Assembly: GCF_000263855.1 (NCBI RefSeq)
Contig: NZ_AJWX01000002.1
Coordinates: 62,001-126,000 of the forward strand
DNA: 64,000 bases
Direction: 5' to 3'
DNA from: Pseudomonas sp. M47T1
GTDB taxonomy: Bacteria > Pseudomonadota > Gammaproteobacteria > Pseudomonadales > Pseudomonadaceae
Position numbers and translations under genes: made by a program. Below the pieces are notes generated by a model that made no database searches, was not told the DNA's origin, and saw only the letters and a list, made by a program, of their open reading frames with translations. Position 1 is the first letter of the stretch. Each line of letters begins with the position of its first letter. Of the stretch, positions 21,601 to 31,384 are shown in pieces.

Positions 21601-21734
21601 ATCAGCGCGTTTTCCATTTGCGGATACTGGCGGATGCTCAGCTTGCTCCACGCCTGGAACCCTAGCAGCACGATCAGCAGGCTGATGACGCTGGCCAGCA
21701 CGGGACGGCGGATGAACGGGTCGGTAAAGGCCAT
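18699..21734 (-). CDS. RND (HAE1) multidrug efflux permease
   Basis: The 1011-residue inner-membrane pump expels drugs using the proton gradient. It begins MAFTDPFIRRPVLASVISLL and has two large periplasmic loops and 12 membrane segments. The proton-relay aspartates lie in VLAIGLVVDDAIVVVENIHRH (about 397-417), and the family's GTPGANPLDV block is also present. It is like MexW/MuxC-type single-polypeptide permeases, but no exact subtype can be assigned. It forms an operon with the adaptor encoded upstream, 15 bases away; no outer-membrane channel gene is next to it, so a shared one is likely used. Confidence 0.92.
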   Translation of the reverse strand: MAFTDPFIRRPVLASVISLLIVLLGFQAWSKLSIRQYPQMENALITVTTAYPGANAETIQGYITQPLQQSLASAEGIDYMTSVSRQNYSVISIYARIGADSDRLFTELLAKANEVKNKLPQDAEDPVLSKEAADASALMYISFYSDQLNNPQITDYLSRVIQPKLATLPGMAQAEILGNQVFAMRLWIDPVKLAGYGLSANDVTDAVRRYNFLSAAGEVKGEYIVTSINATTDLKSTEGFAAIALKTDGDSRVLLGDVARVQMGAENYDTVSSFNGIPSVYIGIKGTPGANPLDVIREVRQIMPDLASQLPPNLKASIAYDATLFIQASIDEVVKTLFEAVLIVIVVVFLFLGALRSVIIPVVTIPLSMIGVLFFMQLMGYSINLLTLLAMVLAIGLVVDDAIVVVENIHRHIEEGRTPFDAALEGAREIAMPVVSMTITLAAVYAPIGFLAGLTGALFKEFALTLAGAVVISGIVALTLSPMMCALLLRPDANPKGLAHRLDRLFEGLKQRYQRMLHATLQTRPVVVVFALIVLCLIPVFLKFSQSELAPAEDQGIIFMMATAPQPTNLDYLNTYTDQFLPIFKDFPEYYSSFQINGFNGVQSGIGGFLLKPWNERGRTQMQLLPEVQARLAQIPGLQIFGFNLPALPGTGEGLPFEFVINTANDYESLLEVAQRVKDRAQATGKFAFLDIDLAFDKPEVVVDIDRAKAAQMGVSMQELGGTLATLLGESEINRFTLDGRSYKVIAQVERAYRDNPEWLNQYYVRNNKNELLPLSTLITVSERARPRQLNQFQQLNSAIIQGFPIVSMGDAVQTVRQIASEEAPAGFAFDYGSSARQYVQEGNALWVTFGLALAIIFLVLAAQFESFRDPLVILVTVPLSICGALIPLFLGWSSLNIYTQVGLVTLIGLISKHGILIVEFANQLRRDKGLSAREAVEQAAAIRLRPVLMTTAAMVFGMVPLILATGAGAVSRFDIGTVIATGMSVGTLFTLFVLPCVYTLISPDKRTAIA

Positions 21735-21749
21735 GGCCGTTCTCCAGGG

Positions 21750-22877
21750 TCAACGGGTTTTCAGGGTAGCGTCGGGGCTGACGCTGACTGATGCACCGCT
21801 GGTGAGTTTCAACTGGCCGCCGGTGACCACCTGTTCGCCTGCCTTCAGGCCCGAGTTGACGATGACCAGGCCGTCGCGGCGCTCCCCCGTCTCGACGAAG
21901 CGTCGATCGGCCACCTGGGCCGGTTTGCCGTCAGGGTGGGTGACTGGCTGGCCTTGGGCGTCCTTCTTGGCCTCGACCACGTATACCGAGTTGCCGTAGA
22001 GGGTGTAGGCCACTGCACTTTCCGGCACCACCACCTGGTTTTTCGGTTGCGGCAACAGTACCTGCAGGTTGGCGAACATGCCGGGCAGCAGCCGGCCCTG
22101 GGGGTTGTCCAGGGTGGCGCGAACCAGGATATTGCGGGTGCTGTCCTCCACCTTGGGGTTGAGGGCGCTGATGACGCCCTCGAAGGTTTGACCGGGGTAG
22201 GCGGCCACGCTGACCAGCAGTGGCTGGCCCAGGTGGACCTGTGGAATGGCCTGCTCGGCCACGTAGAAGTCCACGTACAGGCTGCTGAGGTCTTGCAGGG
22301 TGGCGATCACGGTGCCGCTGGCCAGGTAGTCGCCGACATCCACCTTGCGGATGCCGATGGTGCCGCTGAACGGCGCGACGATGTTCTTCTTCGCCAGGCT
22401 GGCCTTGAGCTGGGCGACGATGGCCTTGTTTTTCAGCAGCACGGCGTTCAGGCGGTCGAACTCGCCTTTGGAAATGGCGCGGCTGTCGACCAGTTGTGCG
22501 CCGCGGGCATAGTCCACCTGGGCCAGGCCCAGGTCGGCCTGGGCGGTACCCAGCAAGGCGGTTTCAACGTCGCTGTCCAGTTGCAGCAATGGCTGCCCGG
22601 CCTTCACCTGCTGCCCTGACTCGAACAGGATGGCGCGCACGGTGCCGGCAACTTCGAGGCTGAGGTTGATGCCCTGCAAGGCTTTCAGGCTGCCGACTGC
22701 CGGCAGGCGAGCCTGCCAGGCGCGTTCGCTGGCGGTGGCTACGGCTACGGCTACAGGAGGCTTGGGAGCCGAGAACATCTGGATCTGCTGGTAGATGGCC
22801 CATGCCTTGTAACCACCCAGCAGCAGGACGACAACCAGTACGATCCCCAACATGATCAGCATGCGGCGGCGCAGCAT
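21750..22877 (-). CDS. RND efflux periplasmic adaptor (membrane fusion protein)
   Basis: The 375-residue protein has an N-terminal membrane anchor (MLIMLGIVLVVVLLLGGYKAWAIY), a lipoyl/barrel-sandwich region (LSLEVAGTVRAILFESGQQVKAGQPLLQLD), a coiled-coil hairpin, and beta-barrel segments (VVPESAVAYTLYGNSVYVV). It bridges the RND pump to the outer membrane. The ATG at 22877 starts the family-typical sequence; the longer frame to 22997 adds 40 unlikely residues. The stop is 15 bases before the permease start. The region upstream (22878-23042) shows no clear promoter or regulator site. Confidence 0.91.
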   Translation of the reverse strand: MLRRRMLIMLGIVLVVVLLLGGYKAWAIYQQIQMFSAPKPPVAVAVATASERAWQARLPAVGSLKALQGINLSLEVAGTVRAILFESGQQVKAGQPLLQLDSDVETALLGTAQADLGLAQVDYARGAQLVDSRAISKGEFDRLNAVLLKNKAIVAQLKASLAKKNIVAPFSGTIGIRKVDVGDYLASGTVIATLQDLSSLYVDFYVAEQAIPQVHLGQPLLVSVAAYPGQTFEGVISALNPKVEDSTRNILVRATLDNPQGRLLPGMFANLQVLLPQPKNQVVVPESAVAYTLYGNSVYVVEAKKDAQGQPVTHPDGKPAQVADRRFVETGERRDGLVIVNSGLKAGEQVVTGGQLKLTSGASVSVSPDATLKTR

Positions 22878-23042
22878 ATTCCGTTTCCCTGGAAAGCAAA
22901 GCGAAGAGTCGGAGCACATTATTCTTGTCCGGCGCAGGACGCCAATGGTGCTGTATTGCTGGATATTACGCCCAGTTCTGTCGTTGCACATCTGCACGGC
23001 CGGCGCAGTTGCGACGTTGATACAAGGAGGTGCCGCGGTGTG

Positions 23043-24116
23043 TCAGGTGGCGAAAGGGGTCATGTGCATATGGTTATCCCAGAAGCCGGCGGGCAAGGCC
23101 AGGGGCGTGACGACCGGGGCGGTGTGGCGGCAGTCCAGCAAGCGGCAGCGGCCTTGGCCGGAAGTGACGACGAAGCCATGTTCAACTGCGGCCACTGCGG
23201 CACAGTCGGGCAAGGTCGCTTCCAGGTAGGTGGCGCCGGTGTCCAGGTGCCAGACGAAGAATCGGTTGGCCCGTGGCGCGGTCAGCGCCACCAGGCGCAG
23301 GCGATCGTGCACGGCGACGCTGGCGCTGTAGTGGGCCATTCGTTGCAGCTGTTGCGCACTGGCCGCGAACGCCTGCAAGGGGTGCCCGGGGCGCTTGATT
23401 GCCAACAGCGGGGCGCCTTGCGATGCATCGCCCATGAACTGCTGGCAGGCCAGCACAGTGCCGTCGGCGGCAATGGCCAGGTGACGGATGCTGTTCATGG
23501 GTTGCTCAAGGGTTTCCTTGCTCAGCAGGCAGCCCTTGCGGTTCATCATCACCAGGCTCGGTTCCATGGCGTGCAGGTTCATGTCCACGCGGCTTTCGGC
23601 CTCGGTGCGGATACCGCCGTTGGCCACCACCAGGGTTTCGCCATCGGGCAGCCAGGCCAGTTCGTGGGGGCCGATGCCATGGCTGGGCAATTCGTCGACC
23701 TGCACCAGGCGTTGGTGCTCGAAACGATAAACCCCGATGACCCCACGACCCGGTTCGCGGGTATCGTTTTCGGTGGTGTACAGCCACTCGCCGCTGGCGT
23801 GCAGCACGGCATGGCCGTAGAAGTGCCGGCCGGGCCGGGCCGCCAGGGTTTGCAGCAGGCTGCCGTCGCGCAGGTCCAGCAGATAGCACTCGGTGCCCGG
23901 GCGCCGGGCCACGAACAGGGCCACGCGCTGCTGCGGATGTTCCACTACACCATGGCAGCGTTGGGCAACCTGGGTGGCGAACACCTGTTTGCCATCGAGT
24001 CGATAAGCCACGGCGTAGTGCCTGCCATCGGCATCATCGCGTGCGGACAGCAACAGGCGGCTGCCGGTTGCCGGAGCCAGCAGGGATTTGAACCACTGTG
24101 CCAGGCCCATGCTCAA
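23043..24116 (-). CDS. DUF1513 family protein, iron-cluster associated
   Basis: The 357-residue protein resembles DUF1513, a beta-propeller-like family encoded with imelysin and efeO-like iron genes. It has repeated strands such as HAVLHASGEWLYTTENDTREPGRGVIGVYR and a GPHELAWLPDGETLVVANGG stretch. No typical signal peptide is seen at the very N-terminus (MSMGLAQWFKSLLAPATG), so export is uncertain; many members carry a twin-arginine signal. Its ATG overlaps the stop of the imelysin gene upstream by four bases, making it the last member of the operon. Function is unknown. Confidence 0.85.
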   Translation of the reverse strand: MSMGLAQWFKSLLAPATGSRLLLSARDDADGRHYAVAYRLDGKQVFATQVAQRCHGVVEHPQQRVALFVARRPGTECYLLDLRDGSLLQTLAARPGRHFYGHAVLHASGEWLYTTENDTREPGRGVIGVYRFEHQRLVQVDELPSHGIGPHELAWLPDGETLVVANGGIRTEAESRVDMNLHAMEPSLVMMNRKGCLLSKETLEQPMNSIRHLAIAADGTVLACQQFMGDASQGAPLLAIKRPGHPLQAFAASAQQLQRMAHYSASVAVHDRLRLVALTAPRANRFFVWHLDTGATYLEATLPDCAAVAAVEHGFVVTSGQGRCRLLDCRHTAPVVTPLALPAGFWDNHMHMTPFAT

Positions 24117-25177
24117 TCCCCATCGTTGGCATTGAAGCCCAAGGGGATGCCCAGTGCCTTGGCCAGTTCGCCTTCATGCAGCCGGTGCAGGCTGTTGAGC
24201 TGGTCGTAAAGCACTTCCAGGGAGTGCCGCCCCTCGGGGGTTGTCAACTGCTCGGCCAAAGGACGCGAGTTGCCGTCTAACGTTTTCTGCGCCGCAGCAT
24301 AGGCGGCGTCGATACGCTCGGCCAATGCCTGCTGGTCGTTGCCCAGAAGGCCGCGCAGGCCCTGGTCATCGACGCCAGCCCACACCGCCTGGGCGGCTGT
24401 GAGACTGGCCTGCAGGCTGTGCAGCGCATCCTGGCTACGCCAGGCCTCGGCCTGCATGGGCTGCACGATGCCTTTGTTCTGGCGGCCCATGGGTGTGCCC
24501 AGCTTCTTCTTCAGCGTATCCAGTGCCGTGACCTGGGCGCGCAGCACGTCGGCGATGGCCTCGTGGGCGTCTGCATAGCGCGGGTTGGGAAAATGGCTCA
24601 TCTGCCAGAGCATGCCTTCCTCGCTGTTCCACTGGCCGAGAATGGCTTCGGCCAGGGTCTTCTGATGCTCGCCGATGGCGACCAGCAGGGGGCAGTAGCG
24701 TGCCTTCTGGCCGGCATCGGCCAGGTCCAGGCGCGCGTCGAACAGAATGTACTCATAGGCCGAGAGGCCTTGTACCACCACGCTTGACTTGGCCAGGGTG
24801 GCAGCATCCACAGGCGTCGGATTGGCCACCAACTGGTCCACCTGACGGCCTACCAGGTTTTTCCTGTCGGGCCAGAACTGCACCTGCCAGCTGCGATTGC
24901 CCTCGGCCAGGGGGCCGATCAACAGGGGCTGCAAGGCGGTCCAGGCGCGCTGCGCATGGAGGAAGTCGGCGCGTGCGGTGTCCAGAGTTGCCTGGCCCTG
25001 GCAGTAGGCGAGGGCGCTGATCGCCAGTTGCCGGTCAGCCTCCACCCAACGGCTGTAAGTGGGCAGGATGATCTGATTGGCGATGGCGGCGCTGGTGACA
25101 GCCTGCCGGTCCTGGGGCGAACAGGCGCCCAGGACTAAAGCGGCAAGGCTGGTGAACAGCAGCGTGGGACGAAACAT
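24113..25177 (-). CDS. Imelysin-like lipoprotein (second imelysin)
   Basis: The 354-residue protein starts with a lipoprotein signal peptide ending LVLGAC (Cys19), so it should be anchored to a membrane in the periplasm. The body is the imelysin/peptidase M75 helical repeat fold, seen from LLIGPLAEGNRSWQVQFWPDRKN onward. Imelysins are linked to periplasmic iron uptake; the proteins bind ligand rather than being proven peptidases. The GxHxxE motif of the first imelysin is not intact here (ALSAYEYILFD instead). It lies between DUF1111 and DUF1513 genes in the same operon. Confidence 0.87.
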   Translation of the reverse strand: MFRPTLLFTSLAALVLGACSPQDRQAVTSAAIANQIILPTYSRWVEADRQLAISALAYCQGQATLDTARADFLHAQRAWTALQPLLIGPLAEGNRSWQVQFWPDRKNLVGRQVDQLVANPTPVDAATLAKSSVVVQGLSAYEYILFDARLDLADAGQKARYCPLLVAIGEHQKTLAEAILGQWNSEEGMLWQMSHFPNPRYADAHEAIADVLRAQVTALDTLKKKLGTPMGRQNKGIVQPMQAEAWRSQDALHSLQASLTAAQAVWAGVDDQGLRGLLGNDQQALAERIDAAYAAAQKTLDGNSRPLAEQLTTPEGRHSLEVLYDQLNSLHRLHEGELAKALGIPLGFNANDGD

Positions 25178-25198
25178 TGCAGGGCTCCCCGGCAGGGC

Positions 25199-26620
25199 TC
25201 AAAGTGAATTCAGGAAAGCCAGCAGCGCGGCACGCTGGCTGGCGTTGAACGACAGCACATGACGTTGCGCCGCGGCCGCTTCGCCGCCATGCCAAAGCAC
25301 GGCTTCCATGGCGTTGCGGGCGCGCCCGTCATGCAGGTATTGGGTGTGCCCGCTCACGGTTTCATTCAGGCCCATGCCCCATAGCGGCGGGGTGCGCCAG
25401 TCCTGGCCACCGGCCTCGAACTCGCGGCGCCCGTCGGCAAGGCCCGGGCCCATGTCGTGCAGCAGCAGGTCGGTATAGGGGCGGATGCGCTGGCTGGCCT
25501 GTTCGGGTTCGGCAGCATCGGCGGCGGTGGTGTAGTGCGGGGTATGGCAGGCCTGGCAGCCGGCCTGGTTGAACAACTGCTTGCCGGCCAACACTTGCGG
25601 CGAGCTGACATCACGCCGTGCCGGCACCGCCAGGTTACGTGTGTAGAACAGCACCAGGCGCAGGATGTTGTCACTCACTTCAGGGCTGCCACCCTGGGCG
25701 GCGGCCAGGCAGTCGGCCTGGGCCGCCGTGCAATTGTCGACGGGGTGCAGGCGGCTGCTCAGGCCCATGTCGTTGGCAAAGGCGTGGGCATTCTGTTGGT
25801 TGAGCGTGGGTTGCCCGGCCTTCCAGCCAAAACGACCGATCACGGTCTTGCCCAAGGCATCGTCCCATACGCGGTTGGGCCGGCCATGGATTGCGTCGCC
25901 TGCGTCGGCCTGGGCCTGGGCATTGGCCAGGATCGCCTGGTCGGGAATGGCTTCCAGCAGCCCCAGGCCGATCATGGGCGGCGCTACCCGGGCGGAGAAC
26001 TGCGTGTGCGGGTGCAGCGGGCCATAGCCCAGCTGGCTGATCAGCAGGCGCGGTTTGCGCAATTGCACTGGCGTGCCGTCATCAAAGCGAACGTTCAGCA
26101 CGTCGTACTCGACGCGCACTTTGGCTTCCGGGTGGACCCCCGGCACCGCCATGTCCTGCAACTGGGTGCCATACACCGGCTCAGGGTTGACCCCCAGGCG
26201 CTCGATCACGGCAGCCTGGTGCGCCGTGTCGGGCACCGACAGGCGCACCAGCATCGATACCGCATTGGGTGCGTCAGGCTCGGGCGGGTGGCCACGGCCG
26301 TCCTTGATGTGGCAGTTCTGGCAAGCGTTAGTATTGAACAGCGGCCCCAGCCCGTCACGCGCCGTGGTGGTCGCTGGCGCAGTCACCCACGGGCTGCGAA
26401 AGAAGCTGTTGCCGGCGCTGAAGTCGACTTTGCGCTCGGCCGAGAGGTTGGCCGATGGCTGGGCGTAGGCGTTCAGGTCACTGCGCCAGACCGTGCTGGT
26501 GCCACCGCCCAGGGCCTCGTCGGTTTCCACTTCACCCAGCCGCACCCCGTCATCGCAACCGCCCAGGCACAGGGCAAGCAGCGTGGCGCCCAGGCGGGGG
26601 ACCAGAGAGCGGATTTCCAC
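25199..26620 (-). CDS. DUF1111 di-haem oxidoreductase-like lipoprotein
   Basis: The protein has about 473 residues. The N-terminus reads MEIRSLVPRLGATLLALCLGGC, a lipoprotein signal. It contains two c-type haem motifs: CQNCH in NTNACQNCHIKDG and CQACH in NQAGCQACHTPHY. This family (di-haem oxidoredictase) accompanies imelysins in iron clusters, where it may change the redox state of iron. A TTG at 26641 is in frame and gives seven more residues; the GTG at 26620 gives a shorter, more normal signal peptide. Neither has a strong ribosome site, so the start is uncertain. It sits just after the first imelysin gene. Confidence 0.85.
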   Translation of the reverse strand: MEIRSLVPRLGATLLALCLGGCDDGVRLGEVETDEALGGGTSTVWRSDLNAYAQPSANLSAERKVDFSAGNSFFRSPWVTAPATTTARDGLGPLFNTNACQNCHIKDGRGHPPEPDAPNAVSMLVRLSVPDTAHQAAVIERLGVNPEPVYGTQLQDMAVPGVHPEAKVRVEYDVLNVRFDDGTPVQLRKPRLLISQLGYGPLHPHTQFSARVAPPMIGLGLLEAIPDQAILANAQAQADAGDAIHGRPNRVWDDALGKTVIGRFGWKAGQPTLNQQNAHAFANDMGLSSRLHPVDNCTAAQADCLAAAQGGSPEVSDNILRLVLFYTRNLAVPARRDVSSPQVLAGKQLFNQAGCQACHTPHYTTAADAAEPEQASQRIRPYTDLLLHDMGPGLADGRREFEAGGQDWRTPPLWGMGLNETVSGHTQYLHDGRARNAMEAVLWHGGEAAAAQRHVLSFNASQRAALLAFLNSL

Positions 26621-26646
26621 GTGTGGGCCGCGGCGAACCAAGGGCG

Positions 26647-27981
<1,335 letters not shown>

Positions 27982-28112
27982 GGCGATATCCTGCGTCGAG
28001 AGAGGGAGCGAGGCGAGAGCCACGCGCAAAATCGGCGCAATGATGCGAAGGATATGCATTTTCTGTAAACAATGAAGATGTAAGCAAATTAATCAGTTGC
28101 GTGGGAAGAACG

Positions 28113-28135
28113 TGTAGCTGCCCCCAGCGGCTACA
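28113..28135. repeat. Minimal family 2 palindrome (internally deleted)
   Basis: TGTAGCTGC and GCGGCTACA ends like those of family 2 lie around only a few bases, as if the 70-base interior were deleted. The 3' end overlaps the stop codon of the GGDEF/EAL gene (28131-28133). Confidence 0.6.
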
Positions 28136-30182
28136 GGCTGACTGCCTGGCTGCGATGGGCCTGCTTGAGGAACACCGTCAACTCGCGGGCCGGCAGCGGT
28201 TTGCTGTACAGGTAGCCCTGACCCTCATGGCAGCCCTCGGCGATGATGTAGGTTTCCTGCTCCAGGGTCTCCACGCCCTCGGCAATCACCTGCATGCCCA
28301 GGCTTTTGCCCAGCTGGATAATGGCGCGCACGATGGTCGCGTCGTCATCGTCCTCCAGCAGGTCCTGGACAAAGCTCTTGTCGATCTTGATCTTGTCCAG
28401 CGGCAAGGATTTCAGGTAGCTGAGCGACGAATAGCCGGTGCCGAAGTCGTCGATGGCAATCAGCGCGCCCGAGCGGCGCAGGCTCAGCAGGTGCTGGGCG
28501 GCGGTGCTGATGTCTTCCATCAGGCCGGTTTCGGTCACTTCCAGCTCCAGGCAGCGAGGTGGCAGGCGGTAGATCTGCAGGAAGTTACTGACCACCCGCG
28601 GCAGTTCGGCATGGTGCAACTGCACCGTGGACAGGTTGACCGCCATTCGAAGTTCGCTGAAGCCTTGGTCCAGCCATTCGCGCAACTGCCGACAGGCCTG
28701 GTCCATCACCCATTCGCCAATGGCGATGATGCTGCCGTTCTGTTCCGCCAGCGGAATGAACTGGTCGGGCGGCACCAGGCCGTATTCGGGGTGCTGCCAG
28801 CGCAGCAGTGCTTCCACGCCCACCACGCGGTGGTCGCGGTAGCTCACTTGCGGCTGGTACACCAGGTACAGCTGGCCGCGTGCGATGGCTTCGCGCAGGT
28901 CTTTTTCCAGCTCGCGACGGCGGCGCATTTCGCTGTCGACGCTGGCGATATAGAACTGGTAGCGGTTGCGCGAGCGCGACTTGGCCAGGGTCATGGTCTG
29001 CTCGGCCTTTTGCAGCAGCTTTTCGGTGCTGTCGCCGTCTTCGGGGAACAGGGTGATGCCGATGGTGGCGCGCAGGCGGATTTCCTGCAGGTCGGGGCCG
29101 AACGGCGCCTCCAGGTCGTCAAGGATGCTTTGGGCGAGTTCAGCCGCCTGGTAGGGCTGGTCGATGTCGGCCTGCACCAGAGCGAACTGGTCACCGCCCA
29201 GGCGTGCCAGGGCCCCCAGACGTCCGCTGTGAGCACGCAGGCGGTCAGCCAGGGCCAGCAGCAATTGGTCGCCGGTCTGGTAGGTGAATTGCTCGTTGAT
29301 GCCCTTGAAGTCGTCCAGGCCCACGCACAGCACGGCCACGCGGCGTTGCAGGCGGCCGGCGTCGACCAGGATCTTGTCCAGTTGCGATTGCAGTTGCTGG
29401 CGGTTGGGCAGGCCGGTGAGAAAGTCGTACTGGGCCATGCGCAATAGGCTGTTCTCGGCCTCGTGGCGCAAATGAGTGTTGCGCTCGATCGACTCCAGCA
29501 ACTGGTTGGCGGTATTGATCCACAGGCCCAGTTCGTTCTTTTCGTGGCCTTTGAGCAATGGCAGCTTGTGTTGGCTGGGCCGGTCGGGGTTGATCTGGGT
29601 AAGGTGCTCGATGATCTGTTTCAGCGGCTTGGTCAGCAGCCAGTGATACACCAGGTACAGGGCCAGGCCCATGGCCAATGCGCGCAATACCCCGGAAATG
29701 AAGATGATCACCGAATTCATGATGAACCCCTGACCGTAGGGGGCGGTGTCGAGGGTGATGCTCAGGTCGCCGTAATATTCACTGTAGGGGCCACGGCCAA
29801 CCAGTTGGGTGGTGAAGGTTTTCTCTTCGCCCAATATCGGGTCGGTCAGCCAGCGGGTGGCGGTCTGCAGGGGCGGGCGCGTCTTGTCCGCCAGCGTGGG
29901 CTCATTTGGGTGGCCAATGGATGCGATGCGCACGGCGTTGTCCTGGAACAGCCCTTCGATGACCTGCATGCCCATTTCCCGGTCCAGGCTGTAGACGGCC
30001 TGGGTGGAGGGGTCGCGGAACATGTCGAGGATCCGCGCAGCGTCACTGGCCACGGCCTGACGAGTCTTGTAGGCGTCGAACACGATTTGGGCGCAACTGA
30101 GCACCACCCCGACGATCAACGCCGAAAGGAGCACGACACGTAGCAACTTCACCGACAAGCTGTTCTTGAGTTCCAGCTTCAA
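28131..30182 (-). CDS. Membrane GGDEF/EAL protein, predicted c-di-GMP phosphodiesterase
   Basis: The protein of about 683 residues has a membrane segment near 10-35, a periplasmic domain, a second segment near 155-180, a HAMP-like linker, a GGDEF domain and an EAL domain. GGDEF is altered to GGDQF and the first metal Asp is lost (VGLDDF), so cyclase activity is doubtful. The EAL part is complete (EALLRW, NLSTVQ, DDFGTGYSS, IKIDKSFV, AEGVET) and should cut c-di-GMP. The TTG at 30182 has AAGGAA upstream and begins LKLELKNSLSVK; a TTG at 30206 gives eight more residues. No dedicated partner is adjacent. Confidence 0.87.
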   Translation of the reverse strand: MKLELKNSLSVKLLRVVLLSALIVGVVLSCAQIVFDAYKTRQAVASDAARILDMFRDPSTQAVYSLDREMGMQVIEGLFQDNAVRIASIGHPNEPTLADKTRPPLQTATRWLTDPILGEEKTFTTQLVGRGPYSEYYGDLSITLDTAPYGQGFIMNSVIIFISGVLRALAMGLALYLVYHWLLTKPLKQIIEHLTQINPDRPSQHKLPLLKGHEKNELGLWINTANQLLESIERNTHLRHEAENSLLRMAQYDFLTGLPNRQQLQSQLDKILVDAGRLQRRVAVLCVGLDDFKGINEQFTYQTGDQLLLALADRLRAHSGRLGALARLGGDQFALVQADIDQPYQAAELAQSILDDLEAPFGPDLQEIRLRATIGITLFPEDGDSTEKLLQKAEQTMTLAKSRSRNRYQFYIASVDSEMRRRRELEKDLREAIARGQLYLVYQPQVSYRDHRVVGVEALLRWQHPEYGLVPPDQFIPLAEQNGSIIAIGEWVMDQACRQLREWLDQGFSELRMAVNLSTVQLHHAELPRVVSNFLQIYRLPPRCLELEVTETGLMEDISTAAQHLLSLRRSGALIAIDDFGTGYSSLSYLKSLPLDKIKIDKSFVQDLLEDDDDATIVRAIIQLGKSLGMQVIAEGVETLEQETYIIAEGCHEGQGYLYSKPLPARELTVFLKQAHRSQAVSL

Positions 30183-30403
30183 AAGGCCATTCCTTGTTGC
30201 GTGCAAGTGGCATCAAAATGCCATTATCGTTGGCAATCCCGGTGGGCAGTCAAGGGGTAACGGTCAGAACGTCTGGCACTCGGGCGAATGCCTACACTGT
30301 ATGTCGGTTGGAACCGGCTTGCACTTGAGGCCGCTCGGCAATTTTTCCCTTTTCTTGATCTTAGCTGTATCCCGGGTCCAGGCAAGCTGTCTGGCCGACA
30401 GCC

Positions 30404-30432
30404 ACAAAAAACCCGGCCGAAGCCGGGTTCTT
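30404..30432 (-). terminator. Terminator after sodB
   Basis: The stem AACCCGGC / AGCCGGGTT is followed on the minus strand by a T run. Confidence 0.9.
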
Positions 30433-30447
30433 CAGCAAGCGCGAGGC

Positions 30448-31044
30448 TTAGGCAGTGAAGGTCTTGCCTTCGAACTGCTCGGCCACGAACTTCCAGTTCA
30501 CCAGGTTCCAGAACGCTTCCACATACTTCGGACGTACGTTGCGGTAGTCGATGTAGTAGGCGTGTTCCCAAACGTCGCAGGTCAGCAGCGGGGTGTCGCC
30601 GCTGGTCAGCGGGTTGCCGGCGCCGATGGTGCTGGCCAGGGCCAGGGAACCGTCAGCCTTCTTCACCAGCCAGCCCCAGCCGGAGCCGAAGGTGCCGATG
30701 GAAGTCTTGCTGAACTCTTCCTTGAACTTGTCGAAGGAACCGAACGAAGCGTTGATGGCCTCAGCCAGGGCACCGGTAGGTTGGCCGCCGGCGTTAGGCG
30801 CCAGGCAGTTCCAGTAGAAGGTGTGGTTCCAGACCTGGGCGGCGTTGTTGAAGATGCCACCGGACGAAGTCTTGACGATTTCTTCCAGGGTCTTGCCTTC
30901 GAACTCGGTGCCGGGCACCAGGTTGTTCAGGTTCACGACGTAGGTGTTGTGGTGCTTGTCGTGGTGGAATTCCAGAGTCTCTTTGGAGATGTGCGGCTGC
31001 AGCGCATCGTGAGCGTAGGGCAGCGGCGGCAATTCAAAAGCCAT
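30448..31044 (-). CDS. sodB: Iron superoxide dismutase SodB
   Basis: The 198-residue enzyme converts superoxide to oxygen and peroxide. The metal ligands lie in [12 protein letters not shown] (H), WNHTFYW (H) and [13 protein letters not shown] (D and H). The [11 protein letters not shown] block, with Gln in the second shell, and GSGWGWLV indicate the iron rather than manganese form. ATG 31044 follows TTAGGAGAATC; upstream codons are not part of the family. It is a single-gene transcript ending at the hairpin near 30404-30432. Confidence 0.97.
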   Translation of the reverse strand: MAFELPPLPYAHDALQPHISKETLEFHHDKHHNTYVVNLNNLVPGTEFEGKTLEEIVKTSSGGIFNNAAQVWNHTFYWNCLAPNAGGQPTGALAEAINASFGSFDKFKEEFSKTSIGTFGSGWGWLVKKADGSLALASTIGAGNPLTSGDTPLLTCDVWEHAYYIDYRNVRPKYVEAFWNLVNWKFVAEQFEGKTFTA

Positions 31045-31384
31045 GGTGATTCTCCTAATCAGGTCTGTTGCGGTGAGCGCAAGGCCGATCACGGGCGGCC
31101 AGATATACGCCGGCGAGTTTTTACTCTTTGCGACGCAGGGTTTGGATCATAGCACCGGCACCTTGGCATAACCACGCAACAACTGTGTGGGATAGAGGTT
31201 CCAGAGCGTTGCCGCACGCTGTCAAAGCGTTTGCGGGCCGTCAACCTGCCGCCAGGCTGCAAGTGTCCGCAGGACCTTTGGCGGTGTGATGTCGAACGCG
31301 GGCACACGGTGTGTGCCTTCGCAGCCTGGCGGCAGCTTCGACGTCAACCTCACGAAAGGCCGTCGCGCTCACAAGGCCATGGCG
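31045..31384. other. Spacer between argO and sodB: sodB promoter region and repeat B
   Basis: About 340 bases with no gene. Bases 31045-31200 should hold the sodB promoter; I see TATGAT-like -10 candidates on the minus strand but no well-spaced -35 box. Bases 31245-31337 hold repeat family 1 copy B. Confidence 0.6.
31245..31337. repeat. Family 1 long palindromic spacer repeat, copy B (reverse orientation)
   Basis: TGCCGCCAGGCTGC at the left and CGCAGCCTGGCGGCAG at the right pair with each other. The interior (AGGACCTT...GGCGGTGTGAT...CGCGGGCAC) is the reverse complement of the core blocks of copies A, C and E. Confidence 0.88.

Noticed and set aside
19926-21665. 579-codon plus-strand frame across the RND permease
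   Set aside because: Shadow of the permease; His/Gln/Arg-rich composition with no domain.
27982-28130. Possible Fur box upstream of the first imelysin gene
   Set aside because: Only scattered ATGAT-like pieces were seen; nothing near a 19-base Fur palindrome.
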